Positions 40,353 to 48,379 of a stretch of DNA of 64,000 nucleotides are shown here, one piece after another; the stretch's first letter is position 1, and each line of letters starts with the position of its first letter. Origin of the DNA: Bacteroidales bacterium (GTDB lineage: Bacteria; Bacteroidota; Bacteroidia; Bacteroidales; UBA932); the NCBI GenBank assembly GCA_017437755.1, contig JAFRXI010000013.1:1-64000 (forward strand), given 5' to 3'. The position numbers and the translations under genes are program-made. Below the pieces are notes generated by a model that made no database searches, was not told where the DNA came from, and was given only the letters and a program-made list of their open reading frames with translations.

Positions 40353-41708
40353 ATGGAAGACAAGATAACAAGAAGGGCATTCCTGAAGTCCGCCGCAGCC
40401 GGTGCCGTTGCAGCCGGTGCACTTTCTTGCGGCCGCGCCGCCGCCGGCAGTTCCGGCGAGGGCCCCGGCGAAATGGAGACGAGGGTCAATCACGTCTCCG
40501 GCGACAAGGTCTCCCTGCTGGGTTACGGCTGCATGAGGTGGCCCATGATAAAGGACGCTTCCGGCAAGGATGTTATTGACCAGGAGAAGGTCAACGGGAT
40601 GGTGGACTATGCCATGGCCCATGGCATAAACTACTACGATACGTCTCCGGCATATCTCCAGGGCCAGTCGGAGAGGGCTGCCGGCATAGCTCTTTCCAGG
40701 TATCCCAGGGAGTCGTACTATATTGCCACAAAACTTTCCAACTTCGGGAATCCGTCACCGGAGGCATCCATCAAAATGTACCGGGACTCCTTTGGCGAGC
40801 TCAGGACGGAATATTTCGACTACTACCTCCTCCACGCCATCGGCGGAGGAGGCAGGGAGGCATTTGAGCGCCGGTATGTGAACAACGGGATCATGGAGTT
40901 CCTGTATGCCGAGAAGGCCGCCGGAAGGATCCGCAACCTGGGTTTTTCGTTCCACGGGAACAAGGATTCCTTCGACTATTTCATGTCGCTTCACGACAAC
41001 GGGACATACCACTGGGATTTCTGCCAGATAGAGATGAATTATGTGGACTGGACCCATGCCGACGGCAAGCGCAACGTCAACGCCGACTACCTGTATGCCG
41101 AACTTGTCAAAAGGAATATCCCCATCGTGGTGATGGAGCCGCTTCTCGGCGGACGTCTGGCAAATGTTCCCGCCAACATCGCCACCAGGCTGAAGACGCT
41201 TGAGCCCGACAGGTCGGCCGCATGGTGGGCCTTCCGGTTCGTGGGTTCCTGGCCCGGAGTCCTGTGTATCCTGAGCGGGATGACATCGATGGATCCCCTG
41301 AAGGAGAACGTGGAGACATTCGGCCACTTCAAGCCCATGGACGACAAGGAATTGGCCCTGATGGAGGAAATGGCCGTCCTGATGAAGGAATATCCCATGG
41401 TGAACTGCACTTCCTGCAAATACTGCATGCCTTGTCCCTATGGGATAGACATTCCCGGAATCTTCCATCACTATAACCGTTCGGTTACCGACGGGACTTT
41501 CGTAACCGACAGCAGCACGGAAAATTACCGTAAGCTACGCAGGGCTTTCCTGCTGGGATACGACAGGGCTGTTCCCCCGGAAAGGCAGGCCGACCACTGC
41601 ATCAGCTGCGGCACCTGCCTCAGCCATTGTCCCCAGAGTATCCCCATCCCCGGAGAACTCGCGCGTATCAACCGTTATGTGGAAAAACTGAAACAGGGTA
41701 AGATTTGA
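40353..41708 (+). CDS. Tat-exported aldo/keto reductase with C-terminal 4Fe-4S domain
   Basis: 451 residues. The N-terminus TRRAFLKSAAAGAVAAGA is a twin-arginine signal and is followed by LSCGR, a possible lipobox. The AKR barrel (about 50-330) has the full catalytic tetrad: Asp in NYYDTSPAY, Tyr in the same motif, Lys in YYIATKLS and His in YYLLHAIG. The C-terminal domain binds two 4Fe-4S clusters (CTSCKYCMPCPYGIDIP and CISCGTCLSHCPQSIPIP). Cytosolic 'Fe-S AKRs' are common in anaerobes; export by Tat and pairing with a membrane polyferredoxin suggest a periplasmic reductase fed from the membrane. Its substrate is unknown. Its stop overlaps the TTG start of the next gene. Confidence 0.85.
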   Translation: MEDKITRRAFLKSAAAGAVAAGALSCGRAAAGSSGEGPGEMETRVNHVSGDKVSLLGYGCMRWPMIKDASGKDVIDQEKVNGMVDYAMAHGINYYDTSPAYLQGQSERAAGIALSRYPRESYYIATKLSNFGNPSPEASIKMYRDSFGELRTEYFDYYLLHAIGGGGREAFERRYVNNGIMEFLYAEKAAGRIRNLGFSFHGNKDSFDYFMSLHDNGTYHWDFCQIEMNYVDWTHADGKRNVNADYLYAELVKRNIPIVVMEPLLGGRLANVPANIATRLKTLEPDRSAAWWAFRFVGSWPGVLCILSGMTSMDPLKENVETFGHFKPMDDKELALMEEMAVLMKEYPMVNCTSCKYCMPCPYGIDIPGIFHHYNRSVTDGTFVTDSSTENYRKLRRAFLLGYDRAVPPERQADHCISCGTCLSHCPQSIPIPGELARINRYVEKLKQGKI

Positions 41709-42661
41709 GCCGCCAGGGTAAATACATACTGAACAAGGAGACGCTCCGTTACGAGTTCCGCGAGGTGTCCAGGCACCGTTTTGCGGTAACCTTCGCCGTA
41801 ATCATGTCCGGCTTTGCCCTCTTTGTCCTGTATCTATGGCTTTTTACCCATGTCGACGGGCTGGAACTGCCCAAAACGACCATCCTGAAGCGCCGGAATG
41901 CGGTATGGGCGTCGAGGATGGAGGTGATGAACACCCGCCTGGACAGTTACGAGGCCATTCTGGACGGCCTCGAGGACAGGGACGACAACATCTACAGGCC
42001 CATCTTCGGAATGTCGGCCATCCCTGAGGATTACCGCAAGTCCGGCTTCGGCGGATTCAACCGGTATGCATGGATGGAAAGGCTGGACAGGGGAAGCGTG
42101 CTCAGGAGGACCACCCTCAGGCTGGATACCCTTGTCAAGCGGGCCTATGTCCAGAGCCATTCCTATGACGACGTGGAGGGAATGGCCAGGCAGGCCGGCG
42201 AGATGGCTTTGTGCATCCCGGCTATCCCGCCCCTCAATACCGATCCTTCCACCTACCGCCTCTCCAGCCCGTTCGGATACCGCAGCGACCCCATAAACGG
42301 AAGCGGCAAGCAGCATACCGGGATGGACTTTGCCTGTCCTCCGGGGAATCCCATACATGTGAGCGGCGACGGCGTGGTGGAGACGGTGGAGCACAAGGGC
42401 GACGGCTACGGCAATTCCGTGATGGTGAACCACGGGTTCGGATACAGGACCAGGTATGCCCACATGAGCACGATCGAGGTGGAGGAGGGGCAGAAACTCC
42501 GCAGGGGCGATTTCATCGGCACCACCGGCAGGTCAGGCAGGGTTACGGGACCGCATCTCCATTACGAGGTGCTCTTTGGGCAGGACTTTGTGGACCCTGC
42601 CCTGTACATGGACCTCTCGCTTTCTCCCAAGGATTATTCAACCCTTGTAAAAGACCGTTGA
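41705..42661 (+). CDS. M23 peptidase, catalytically complete
   Basis: 318 residues with a TTG start overlapping the AKR stop by 4 nt (TTGA). The N-terminus SRQGKYILNKETLRYEF followed by one TM helix (FAVIMSGFALFVLYLWLF) is typical of Bacteroidota membrane-anchored M23 proteins. A helical periplasmic stretch leads to the LytM domain from about residue 190: HTGMDFACPPG (Zn ligands His and Asp), YAHMS (catalytic His) and GPHLHYEV (His-x-His). All needed residues are present. It should cut peptidoglycan cross-bridges. The following gene is a paralog that lacks one of these residues. Confidence 0.88.
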   Translation: MSRQGKYILNKETLRYEFREVSRHRFAVTFAVIMSGFALFVLYLWLFTHVDGLELPKTTILKRRNAVWASRMEVMNTRLDSYEAILDGLEDRDDNIYRPIFGMSAIPEDYRKSGFGGFNRYAWMERLDRGSVLRRTTLRLDTLVKRAYVQSHSYDDVEGMARQAGEMALCIPAIPPLNTDPSTYRLSSPFGYRSDPINGSGKQHTGMDFACPPGNPIHVSGDGVVETVEHKGDGYGNSVMVNHGFGYRTRYAHMSTIEVEEGQKLRRGDFIGTTGRSGRVTGPHLHYEVLFGQDFVDPALYMDLSLSPKDYSTLVKDR

Positions 42662-42663
42662 CC

Positions 42664-43572
42664 ATGGCAGTGGAGCGAAATAGGAAACGATTGAGGTTCA
42701 AGGGAATACGCAGGGTATTCTCGGCTTTCCTGGTGTCGGTGCTGTTCTATGTGGCCTTCTCGCTGCTGATAAGTACGCGTGAGGAACGGCTGCTCCTGGA
42801 AGAGAACAGGGTATATGCCCGGAGATATTCCGGGATGGCATCCAAGGCAAGGATGCTGGGATCGGCCCTCAAGGACCTGCAGGCCCGTGACGACGGTATC
42901 CACCGCTCTCTTTTCCATGCCGCGGCCCCATCCCTGGACCCTGTTACGGCCGTGGACATTATCGCTGCGGACGATTCCCTTTCCGACAGTTTTTTCCTGT
43001 CCTACTCGGCGTCAAAGGCTGAGAGCCTCCGGAAGATGGCGGACAACGTCGAGGATAACTTCAGGGCGGTGTTCGACGCCCTGGCCTCCAGGAAAGCCTC
43101 CCTTCCTCCGCTTTCCCTGCCCCTCAAGGACATGTCCTATACCAGGACCGGTGCCTCGGTGGGGGAAAAGCTCAATCCGTTCTACAAGAAGGAGGTCCAT
43201 CATAGCGGAATCGATTTCGTGGCGCGCAGCGGCGAGCCGGTTTTCGCCTCGGCCGACGGGGTGGTGACCGATGTGGACAGGGGTACCAGGGGGATGGGCT
43301 ACATGGTTGAAATCAACCATGGAAACGGTTTCGTGACCAGGTACGGTTTCCTGGACGACATGACCGTATCAAAGGGACAGTCTGTCAGGAGGGGCTCCAG
43401 GATAGGGAACGTGGGGGTGGCAGGAAGTTCGTACGGTCCTCATCTCCACTATGAGGTGCTGCGCGGCGGGGAGGTCCAGGATCCCGTGAACTACCTCTTC
43501 GCCTCGGTAAGCCCCGAGGAATACGCCAATATGCTATATATGTCGGCAAATACCGGACAATCAATGGATTAA
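42664..43572 (+). CDS. M23-like protein with degenerate active site
   Basis: 302 residues from the ATG at 42664. One TM helix at about 18-37 (AFLVSVLFYVAFSLLIS), then a helical region with 'RKMADNVEDNFRAVFDALAS', then a LytM domain. Zn ligands are kept (HHSGIDFVARSG and GPHLHYEV) but the middle motif is TRYGFLDDM where the neighbour has TRYAHMSTI, so the catalytic His of YxH is Phe-Leu. In LytM-fold proteins, loss of this site goes with a shift from hydrolase to activator or scaffold (EnvC and NlpD lack catalytic residues). It could regulate or partner the active M23 enzyme just upstream. Confidence 0.82.
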   Translation: MAVERNRKRLRFKGIRRVFSAFLVSVLFYVAFSLLISTREERLLLEENRVYARRYSGMASKARMLGSALKDLQARDDGIHRSLFHAAAPSLDPVTAVDIIAADDSLSDSFFLSYSASKAESLRKMADNVEDNFRAVFDALASRKASLPPLSLPLKDMSYTRTGASVGEKLNPFYKKEVHHSGIDFVARSGEPVFASADGVVTDVDRGTRGMGYMVEINHGNGFVTRYGFLDDMTVSKGQSVRRGSRIGNVGVAGSSYGPHLHYEVLRGGEVQDPVNYLFASVSPEEYANMLYMSANTGQSMD

Positions 43573-43588
43573 CAACAATTGCTCGTAT

Positions 43589-43906
43589 ATGGAAAAGCTT
43601 TTCTACTCTATCGGCGAGGTGGCCGCCATGCTAGGCGAGAATACCTCCGCTGTCCGTTTCTGGGCCAACAGTTTCCCCCGGGAGATCAAGCCTCGCCGCA
43701 ACGCTAAGGGCGACAGGATGTTTTCCGCCGATGATATCGAGGCGTTCCGCCAGATAAAGTTCCTGGTAAAGGACAGCGGTATGACGCTGGAAGGAGCGGC
43801 CCGCAAGATGGCTGCCGACCGGAATGCCGTGGCCAAGAAGGTCAAGACCCTGGAAAGCCTTAAGAAGATCCGCAGGGAACTTGACGAAGTAAGGAAAAGC
43901 CTATGA
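43589..43906 (+). CDS. Short MerR-type DNA-binding protein
   Basis: 105 residues. An N-terminal MerR winged helix-turn-helix (KLFYSIGEVAAMLGENTSAV, then RFWANSF) is followed by a helical coiled region (about 75-105) and no effector-binding domain. It lies between the M23 pair and nif3; the next gene starts inside its stop (ATGA). It would be a small dimeric repressor or nucleoid-type regulator; targets are not apparent. Confidence 0.82.
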   Translation: MEKLFYSIGEVAAMLGENTSAVRFWANSFPREIKPRRNAKGDRMFSADDIEAFRQIKFLVKDSGMTLEGAARKMAADRNAVAKKVKTLESLKKIRRELDEVRKSL

Positions 43907-44682
43907 AAGTCAGGGATATAACCTCTGTCATAGAGGAGTTCGCCCCGCTTGGCATCCAGGAATCGTGGGATAACGGAGGACTCTGCATAGGGTCGCCCGA
44001 CGACGAGGTCCATGGGGTCCTGGTGGGCTTTGATTGCACCCCGGAGCTGATCGCCGAGGCCGTAAGGCGCGGCCTTGACATGGTGGTTACCCATCATCCG
44101 CTCATTTTCGGGGGACTGAAGAGGATTGTTCCGGGAGATCCTGTCTCCGACGCCGTCTCGGCGGCCATAAGGGGCCATGTGGCGGTCTATGCCTCCCATA
44201 CTTCCGCCGACAAGGTCATTGGCGGGGTGAGCGGGGCCATGGCCAGGCGGCTCGGACTTGAGGATATCCGTATCCTGGACGAGGAGGAAGGCGGAGTGGG
44301 GCTGGGCGCCGTTGGCGAACTGCCCCGTCCGATGGAAGCAGAGGAGGCCCTGGAGTATGTAAAGAAGTGCTTCTCGCTCAAGGTTATACGTTCTTCCAGA
44401 CCGGTTTCAGGGCTGATTACGAGGGTGGCCATGTGCGGGGGATCGGGCGGGTCGCTCATCGGAAAGGCCAGGGCTTCTGGAGCCAAGCTTTACATCTCCG
44501 GCGACATATCATATCACAATTTTTTCACTCCTGAAGGGTTCATGGTGGCGGATATCGGACATTTTGAGGGAGAAGTGGAGATTGTGGACATATTATTTTC
44601 GCTGTTGACGAAAAAATTTCCTAACTTTGCCACTTGCATCAGTGAAGATGTAAGAAACAGTAATCCGATACATTATTTTTAA
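43903..44682 (+). CDS. Nif3-like dinuclear metal-centre protein (short form)
   Basis: 259 residues. The Nif3/YbgI/DUF34 family forms toroidal hexamers with two metal ions per subunit; the biological role is unsettled. Metal ligands are in THHPLIF (about residues 64-70), near YASHTSAD (about residue 92) and in the C-terminal ADIGHFEGEVE. Many Bacteroidota homologs are about 365 residues with an inserted PII-like domain; this one lacks the insertion and is like E. coli YbgI. Start overlaps the MerR stop by 4 nt. Confidence 0.88.
   Translation: MKVRDITSVIEEFAPLGIQESWDNGGLCIGSPDDEVHGVLVGFDCTPELIAEAVRRGLDMVVTHHPLIFGGLKRIVPGDPVSDAVSAAIRGHVAVYASHTSADKVIGGVSGAMARRLGLEDIRILDEEEGGVGLGAVGELPRPMEAEEALEYVKKCFSLKVIRSSRPVSGLITRVAMCGGSGGSLIGKARASGAKLYISGDISYHNFFTPEGFMVADIGHFEGEVEIVDILFSLLTKKFPNFATCISEDVRNSNPIHYF
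44622..44629 (+). promoter_or_regulatory. Possible -7 box inside the nif3 3' end
   Basis: TAACTTTG, followed by C, is a good -7 match and gives a leader of about 55 nt to the next ATG. The only TTG upstream is at 14 bp, which is too close. It may drive the zinc-ribbon, dnaB and rnf genes. Confidence 0.35.
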
Positions 44683-44690
44683 AACAGGAT

Positions 44691-45500
44691 ATGGCCAAGA
44701 AAATCAAGAAAGTTGAGACTCCCATTGACCAGAGGGAAACGTTTGTCTCGCTCCAGAAGAATTTTGCCGACTCGGAAATCAGCGTCGAGGAGAAGCTCAA
44801 GACCCTTTATGCCCTGCAGGAGGCCGACTCCGCCATCGACAGGATTGTGCAGCTGCGTGGCGAACTCCCCTCCGAGGTGGAAGCCCTTGAGGATGAGATA
44901 TCCGACCTCAAGGCCCGCAGCGCCGAGCTCGTGGCCGTGATCGACGAATTCAACAGGGCCATCGTAGAGAAGAAGCAGAACATCGTCGAGTGCGAGAACG
45001 CCATCGCAAAGTACCAGAAGCAGCTGGAGAGCATCTCCAACAGCCGTGAGTACGACTCCATCAACAAGGAAATCGAGAACCAGGAGCTCCTTCGCCAGAT
45101 AGCGGAGAAGAACATCGGCGAGATCCGTTACGAGATTGCCGACCGCAAGGACGAACTGGATGACCTCAAGGACAGGATTTCCATCCGCGGGGAGGACCTC
45201 TCGGCAAAGAAGGACGAACTTGCTTCCATAGTGGAATCCACCGCCAGGGAAGAGGAGGAACTCCGTGCCAGGAGGGAAGACTGCGCCCTCAGGATCGATG
45301 CCCGTACGATGAGCGCCTATGAGCGCATCCGCTCCAGCGTGCACAACCACCTTGCCGTGGTCTCCGTATTCAACGGGGATTCCTGCGGGGGATGCTTCAA
45401 CACCATAACTCCCCAGAGGCTCATAGACATAGCTTCCAACAAGAAGCTCATAATCTGCGAGCACTGCGGACGAATCATCATTAATCCGGATTTCGAATAG
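44691..45500 (+). CDS. Coiled-coil protein with C4 zinc ribbon (CT398/HP0958 family)
   Basis: 269 residues. Residues about 35-200 form a long, charged antiparallel coiled coil. The C-terminal zinc ribbon has two Cys pairs, CGGCFNTIT and CEHCGRIII. Homologs HP0958 (Helicobacter) and CT398 (Chlamydia) bind sigma-54 or flagellar mRNA; in Bacteroidota the role is not known, though many encode RpoN. It lies 8 nt after nif3 and 12 nt before dnaB, an arrangement I believe recurs in Bacteroidota. Confidence 0.8.
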   Translation: MAKKIKKVETPIDQRETFVSLQKNFADSEISVEEKLKTLYALQEADSAIDRIVQLRGELPSEVEALEDEISDLKARSAELVAVIDEFNRAIVEKKQNIVECENAIAKYQKQLESISNSREYDSINKEIENQELLRQIAEKNIGEIRYEIADRKDELDDLKDRISIRGEDLSAKKDELASIVESTAREEEELRARREDCALRIDARTMSAYERIRSSVHNHLAVVSVFNGDSCGGCFNTITPQRLIDIASNKKLIICEHCGRIIINPDFE

Positions 45501-45512
45501 AAACCTTTGTTT

Positions 45513-46991
45513 ATGCCTGAAACACCTCGGAGAACATCCCGGAAGAGAGATCAGGCGGTCAATCTGGATACATTAGGGCTTGAGATGGGAAACAGACCGC
45601 CTCAGGCTCTTGATGTTGAAGAGGCCGTCCTGGGAGCCATGCTCGTGGAGCCCTCCACCATCGACGAATCCATGGAGGAACTCTCCCCGTCGTGCTTCTA
45701 TGACCCCAAGCACCGTATGGTCTTCGAGGCCATGATGGAGCTTGTGAACGAGCATGTGTCGATTGACATGATCACTGTCAGCAACAAGCTCCGTTCAAAG
45801 GGCGAGCTGGAAACCGTGGGCGGTCCCGTCGCCCTGGCCGGCCTCACCCAGAAAATAGGTGCGGCGGCCCATATCGAGTATTATATCAAGATACTCAAGC
45901 AGAAGACCATACAGCGCGACCTTATCACCGCCTCGTATGATATCCTCAAGCAGTCGTACGATGATTCCATAAATGTGGACGACCTTATCGACGTGGCCCA
46001 GACAAAGGTCTTTGCGGCCATCCAGAACAACGTCAAGAAGGATGTCCAGGACATAGGGTCCATCATCAACACCGCAATGGCCGACATCCAGGAGATGCAG
46101 GGCCATACGGGTCTCAGCGGCGTTCCTTCCGGTTTCCCTTCCATCGACAGGGTTACCCAGGGATGGCAGAAGTCCGACCTTATCATCCTCGCGGCCAGGC
46201 CCTCCGTGGGTAAGACCGCATTCAGCCTCAACCTGGCCAGGAATGCCGCCGTGGAGCACAACATGCCGGTGGCCTTCTTCTCTCTGGAAATGTCGGCGAT
46301 CCAGCTTGCCAAGAGGCTTATGACAAGCGAGACCGGCCTCCCCGCCGACAAGATAAAGGGCGGCTCCAAGCTGGAGAGCTATGAGTGGGAACAACTGGAA
46401 ATCAGGCTCAAGGACCTTGCAAAGGCCCCCCTCTACATCGATGATACCCCGGGTATCCCCCTCATGGAATTCCGCACCAAGGCCAAGCGTCTGGTCAAGC
46501 AGAAAGGGGTGAGGCTCATAATAGTCGACTACCTCCAGCTCATCCAGGGCCCTACCGAGCTCCGCGGGATGAGGGAGCAGGAGGTGGCGGCCATTTCCAG
46601 GACGCTCAAGGCCACGGCCAAGGAGCTCAACGTCCCCATAATCGCCCTTTCCCAGCTTTCCCGCCAGGCCGTGCAGCGTACCGGCGGGGCAGGGAAGCCC
46701 CAGCTCAGCGACCTTCGCGAGTCCGGTTCCATCGAACAGGACGCCGATATGGTCATCTTCATCCACCGTCCTGACTACATGGGACTTACGGAGGATCCGG
46801 CAGAGAGGGGAAAGACCTATATCTGCATTGCCAAGCACCGTAACGGCGAGGTTGGCGAGTATCCTCTGATGTTCAAGAGCGAGCAGGTCCGCTTTGTGGA
46901 AGTGGACCAGACGCTTGACATGCAGGCTGCTGCCATGGGAATTGAAAGCAGCATGAATTCCGATGACGAATTCTCAAACAGCGGTTTCTGA
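45513..46991 (+). CDS. dnaB: Replicative DNA helicase DnaB
   Basis: 492 residues from the ATG at 45513. The N-terminal helical domain (about 20-120, 'PPQALDVEEAVLGAMLVEPS') is followed by a linker and the RecA-like motor. Walker A is AARPSVGKTAF (about residue 228), Walker B is RLIIVDYLQLIQG, and the DnaB motif 'PIIALSQLSRQAVQR' with 'DLRESGSIEQDADMVIFIHR' follows. No intein is present. The hexameric helicase unwinds DNA at replication forks. It is of normal length. Confidence 0.95.
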   Translation: MPETPRRTSRKRDQAVNLDTLGLEMGNRPPQALDVEEAVLGAMLVEPSTIDESMEELSPSCFYDPKHRMVFEAMMELVNEHVSIDMITVSNKLRSKGELETVGGPVALAGLTQKIGAAAHIEYYIKILKQKTIQRDLITASYDILKQSYDDSINVDDLIDVAQTKVFAAIQNNVKKDVQDIGSIINTAMADIQEMQGHTGLSGVPSGFPSIDRVTQGWQKSDLIILAARPSVGKTAFSLNLARNAAVEHNMPVAFFSLEMSAIQLAKRLMTSETGLPADKIKGGSKLESYEWEQLEIRLKDLAKAPLYIDDTPGIPLMEFRTKAKRLVKQKGVRLIIVDYLQLIQGPTELRGMREQEVAAISRTLKATAKELNVPIIALSQLSRQAVQRTGGAGKPQLSDLRESGSIEQDADMVIFIHRPDYMGLTEDPAERGKTYICIAKHRNGEVGEYPLMFKSEQVRFVEVDQTLDMQAAAMGIESSMNSDDEFSNSGF

Positions 46992-46992
46992 T

Positions 46993-47406
46993 ATGGCTAT
47001 GGAAGAGGTTTCGCACAGGGGCAGGATAATCGAAATCACCCCGCAGATAACATCGGTGAGCATAATCTCGGCATCGGCCTGTTCGTCGTGCCATGCCGCC
47101 GGGCTCTGCGGGATGGGGGAGCAGACGGAGAAGATAATCCAGGTTCCCACCGACCCCTGGGCGATGCGCAATGTGGGAGACGAGGTGGATGTGGTACTCA
47201 AGGCGTCCATGGGGCTCAAGGCCGTATGGCTCTCGTACGTGGTGCCCCTGGTGCTGCTGCTGGCTGTAATCCTGACCCTCCTTCCGCTCGGGGTCCCGGA
47301 AGTCGCCGCCGGCCTCTCGGGGATTGGCGCCGTTGCTCTCTGGTATTTTGTCCTGTGGCTTTTCCGGGGGAAGCTGAGAAACGAATATATCTTCGTAATT
47401 AAATAA
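46993..47406 (+). CDS. rseC: SoxR-reducing system protein RseC family
   Basis: 137 residues from the ATG 1 nt after the dnaB stop. The N-terminal cytosolic domain has a Cys cluster (CSSCHAAGLC) and is followed by two TM helices (VVPLVLLLAVILTLLPLGV and IGAVALWYFVLWLF). RseC is a usual accessory of Rnf operons and stands directly before rnfB here. It probably helps assemble or couple the Fe-S centres of Rnf. Confidence 0.87.
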   Translation: MAMEEVSHRGRIIEITPQITSVSIISASACSSCHAAGLCGMGEQTEKIIQVPTDPWAMRNVGDEVDVVLKASMGLKAVWLSYVVPLVLLLAVILTLLPLGVPEVAAGLSGIGAVALWYFVLWLFRGKLRNEYIFVIK

Positions 47407-47425
47407 TAACCAATAAATTACATCA

Positions 47426-48376
47426 ATGACTCAGACTATTATCTGGACTATTGCGATTGTCACCGCACTCGGCCTCGTGCTGGCCTTGGTCCTTTACCTT
47501 GTGGCTGAAAAGTTCAAGGTGGAGGAGGACCCGAGGATAGACGAGGTGGAGAAGACGATGCCGGGTGCCAATTGCGGAGGATGCGGCTTTGCCGGCTGCC
47601 GGGCCTTCGCCGAGGCTGCCGTGTCGTCCGAAACCCTCGATGGGATTTTCTGTCCCGTCGGAGGGAACGACACCATGGCCAAGGTGGCCGGGATTCTCGG
47701 GATCGAGGCAGTGGCCAAGGCTCCGATGGTGGCCGTGGTCCGTTGCAACGGAACCTGCCAGAACCGTCCCAAAGTGAACGATTATGACGGCTATCCTTCC
47801 TGCCGTGTCAAGGCCTCCTTGTACAGCGGCGATACCGCATGCGCCTGGGGATGCCTCGGTTGCGGCGACTGCGTGGCGGCCTGTACCTTCGGCGCCCTTT
47901 CCATGGATCCCGAGACGGGACTTCCAGTGGTGGACGAGGCCAAGTGCACGGCTTGCGGCGCTTGCGTCAAGGCCTGTCCCAAGAGCGTCATGGAACTCAG
48001 GGCCAAGGGCCCCCGCGGGATGAGGGAATACGTCTCCTGCCTTAACCGAGACAAGGGCCCCTCTGCAAAGAAAGCCTGTGCGGCAGCCTGCATCGGTTGC
48101 GGGATATGCGTGAAGACCTGCACCCACGGTGCCATTGTCCTGGAGAACAACGTGGCCTACATCGACAGTTCCAAGTGCAAGCTCTGCCGCGAATGTGAGG
48201 CGCTGTGCCCCACCGGAGCCATCCACGGGGTCAACTTCCCCAAGCCTTTGGACAAGGATGCCGTAAAGGCCAGGGTCCAGGAGCGTCAGAGGAAGGCCCG
48301 CGAGGCCGCTGCCGCTGCGGCAAAGGCTGCAGCTGAGGCCGCGGCTCAGGAACCACAGAAGAAAGAGGAGGAATAG
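47426..48376 (+). CDS. rnfB: Rnf complex subunit RnfB (ferredoxin-docking Fe-S protein)
   Basis: 316 residues. One N-terminal TM helix anchors the protein, then an NQR/Fer4-like cluster (PGANCGGCGFAGC with a later FCPVGG). Several 4Fe-4S motifs follow: CLGCGDCVAAC, CTACGACVKACP, CIGCGICVKTC and CKLCRECEALCP. The C-terminus is an Ala/Lys/Glu-rich tail. RnfB takes electrons from ferredoxin for the ion-pumping ferredoxin:NAD+ oxidoreductase. It is the first rnf gene, in the order B-C-D-G-E-A. Confidence 0.95.
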   Translation: MTQTIIWTIAIVTALGLVLALVLYLVAEKFKVEEDPRIDEVEKTMPGANCGGCGFAGCRAFAEAAVSSETLDGIFCPVGGNDTMAKVAGILGIEAVAKAPMVAVVRCNGTCQNRPKVNDYDGYPSCRVKASLYSGDTACAWGCLGCGDCVAACTFGALSMDPETGLPVVDEAKCTACGACVKACPKSVMELRAKGPRGMREYVSCLNRDKGPSAKKACAAACIGCGICVKTCTHGAIVLENNVAYIDSSKCKLCRECEALCPTGAIHGVNFPKPLDKDAVKARVQERQRKAREAAAAAAKAAAEAAAQEPQKKEEE

Positions 48377-48379
48377 AGC

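Noticed and set aside
39519-40622. 367-codon frame antisense to the polyferredoxin and AKR genes
   Set aside because: Both sense genes have complete motif sets; the antisense product has none.
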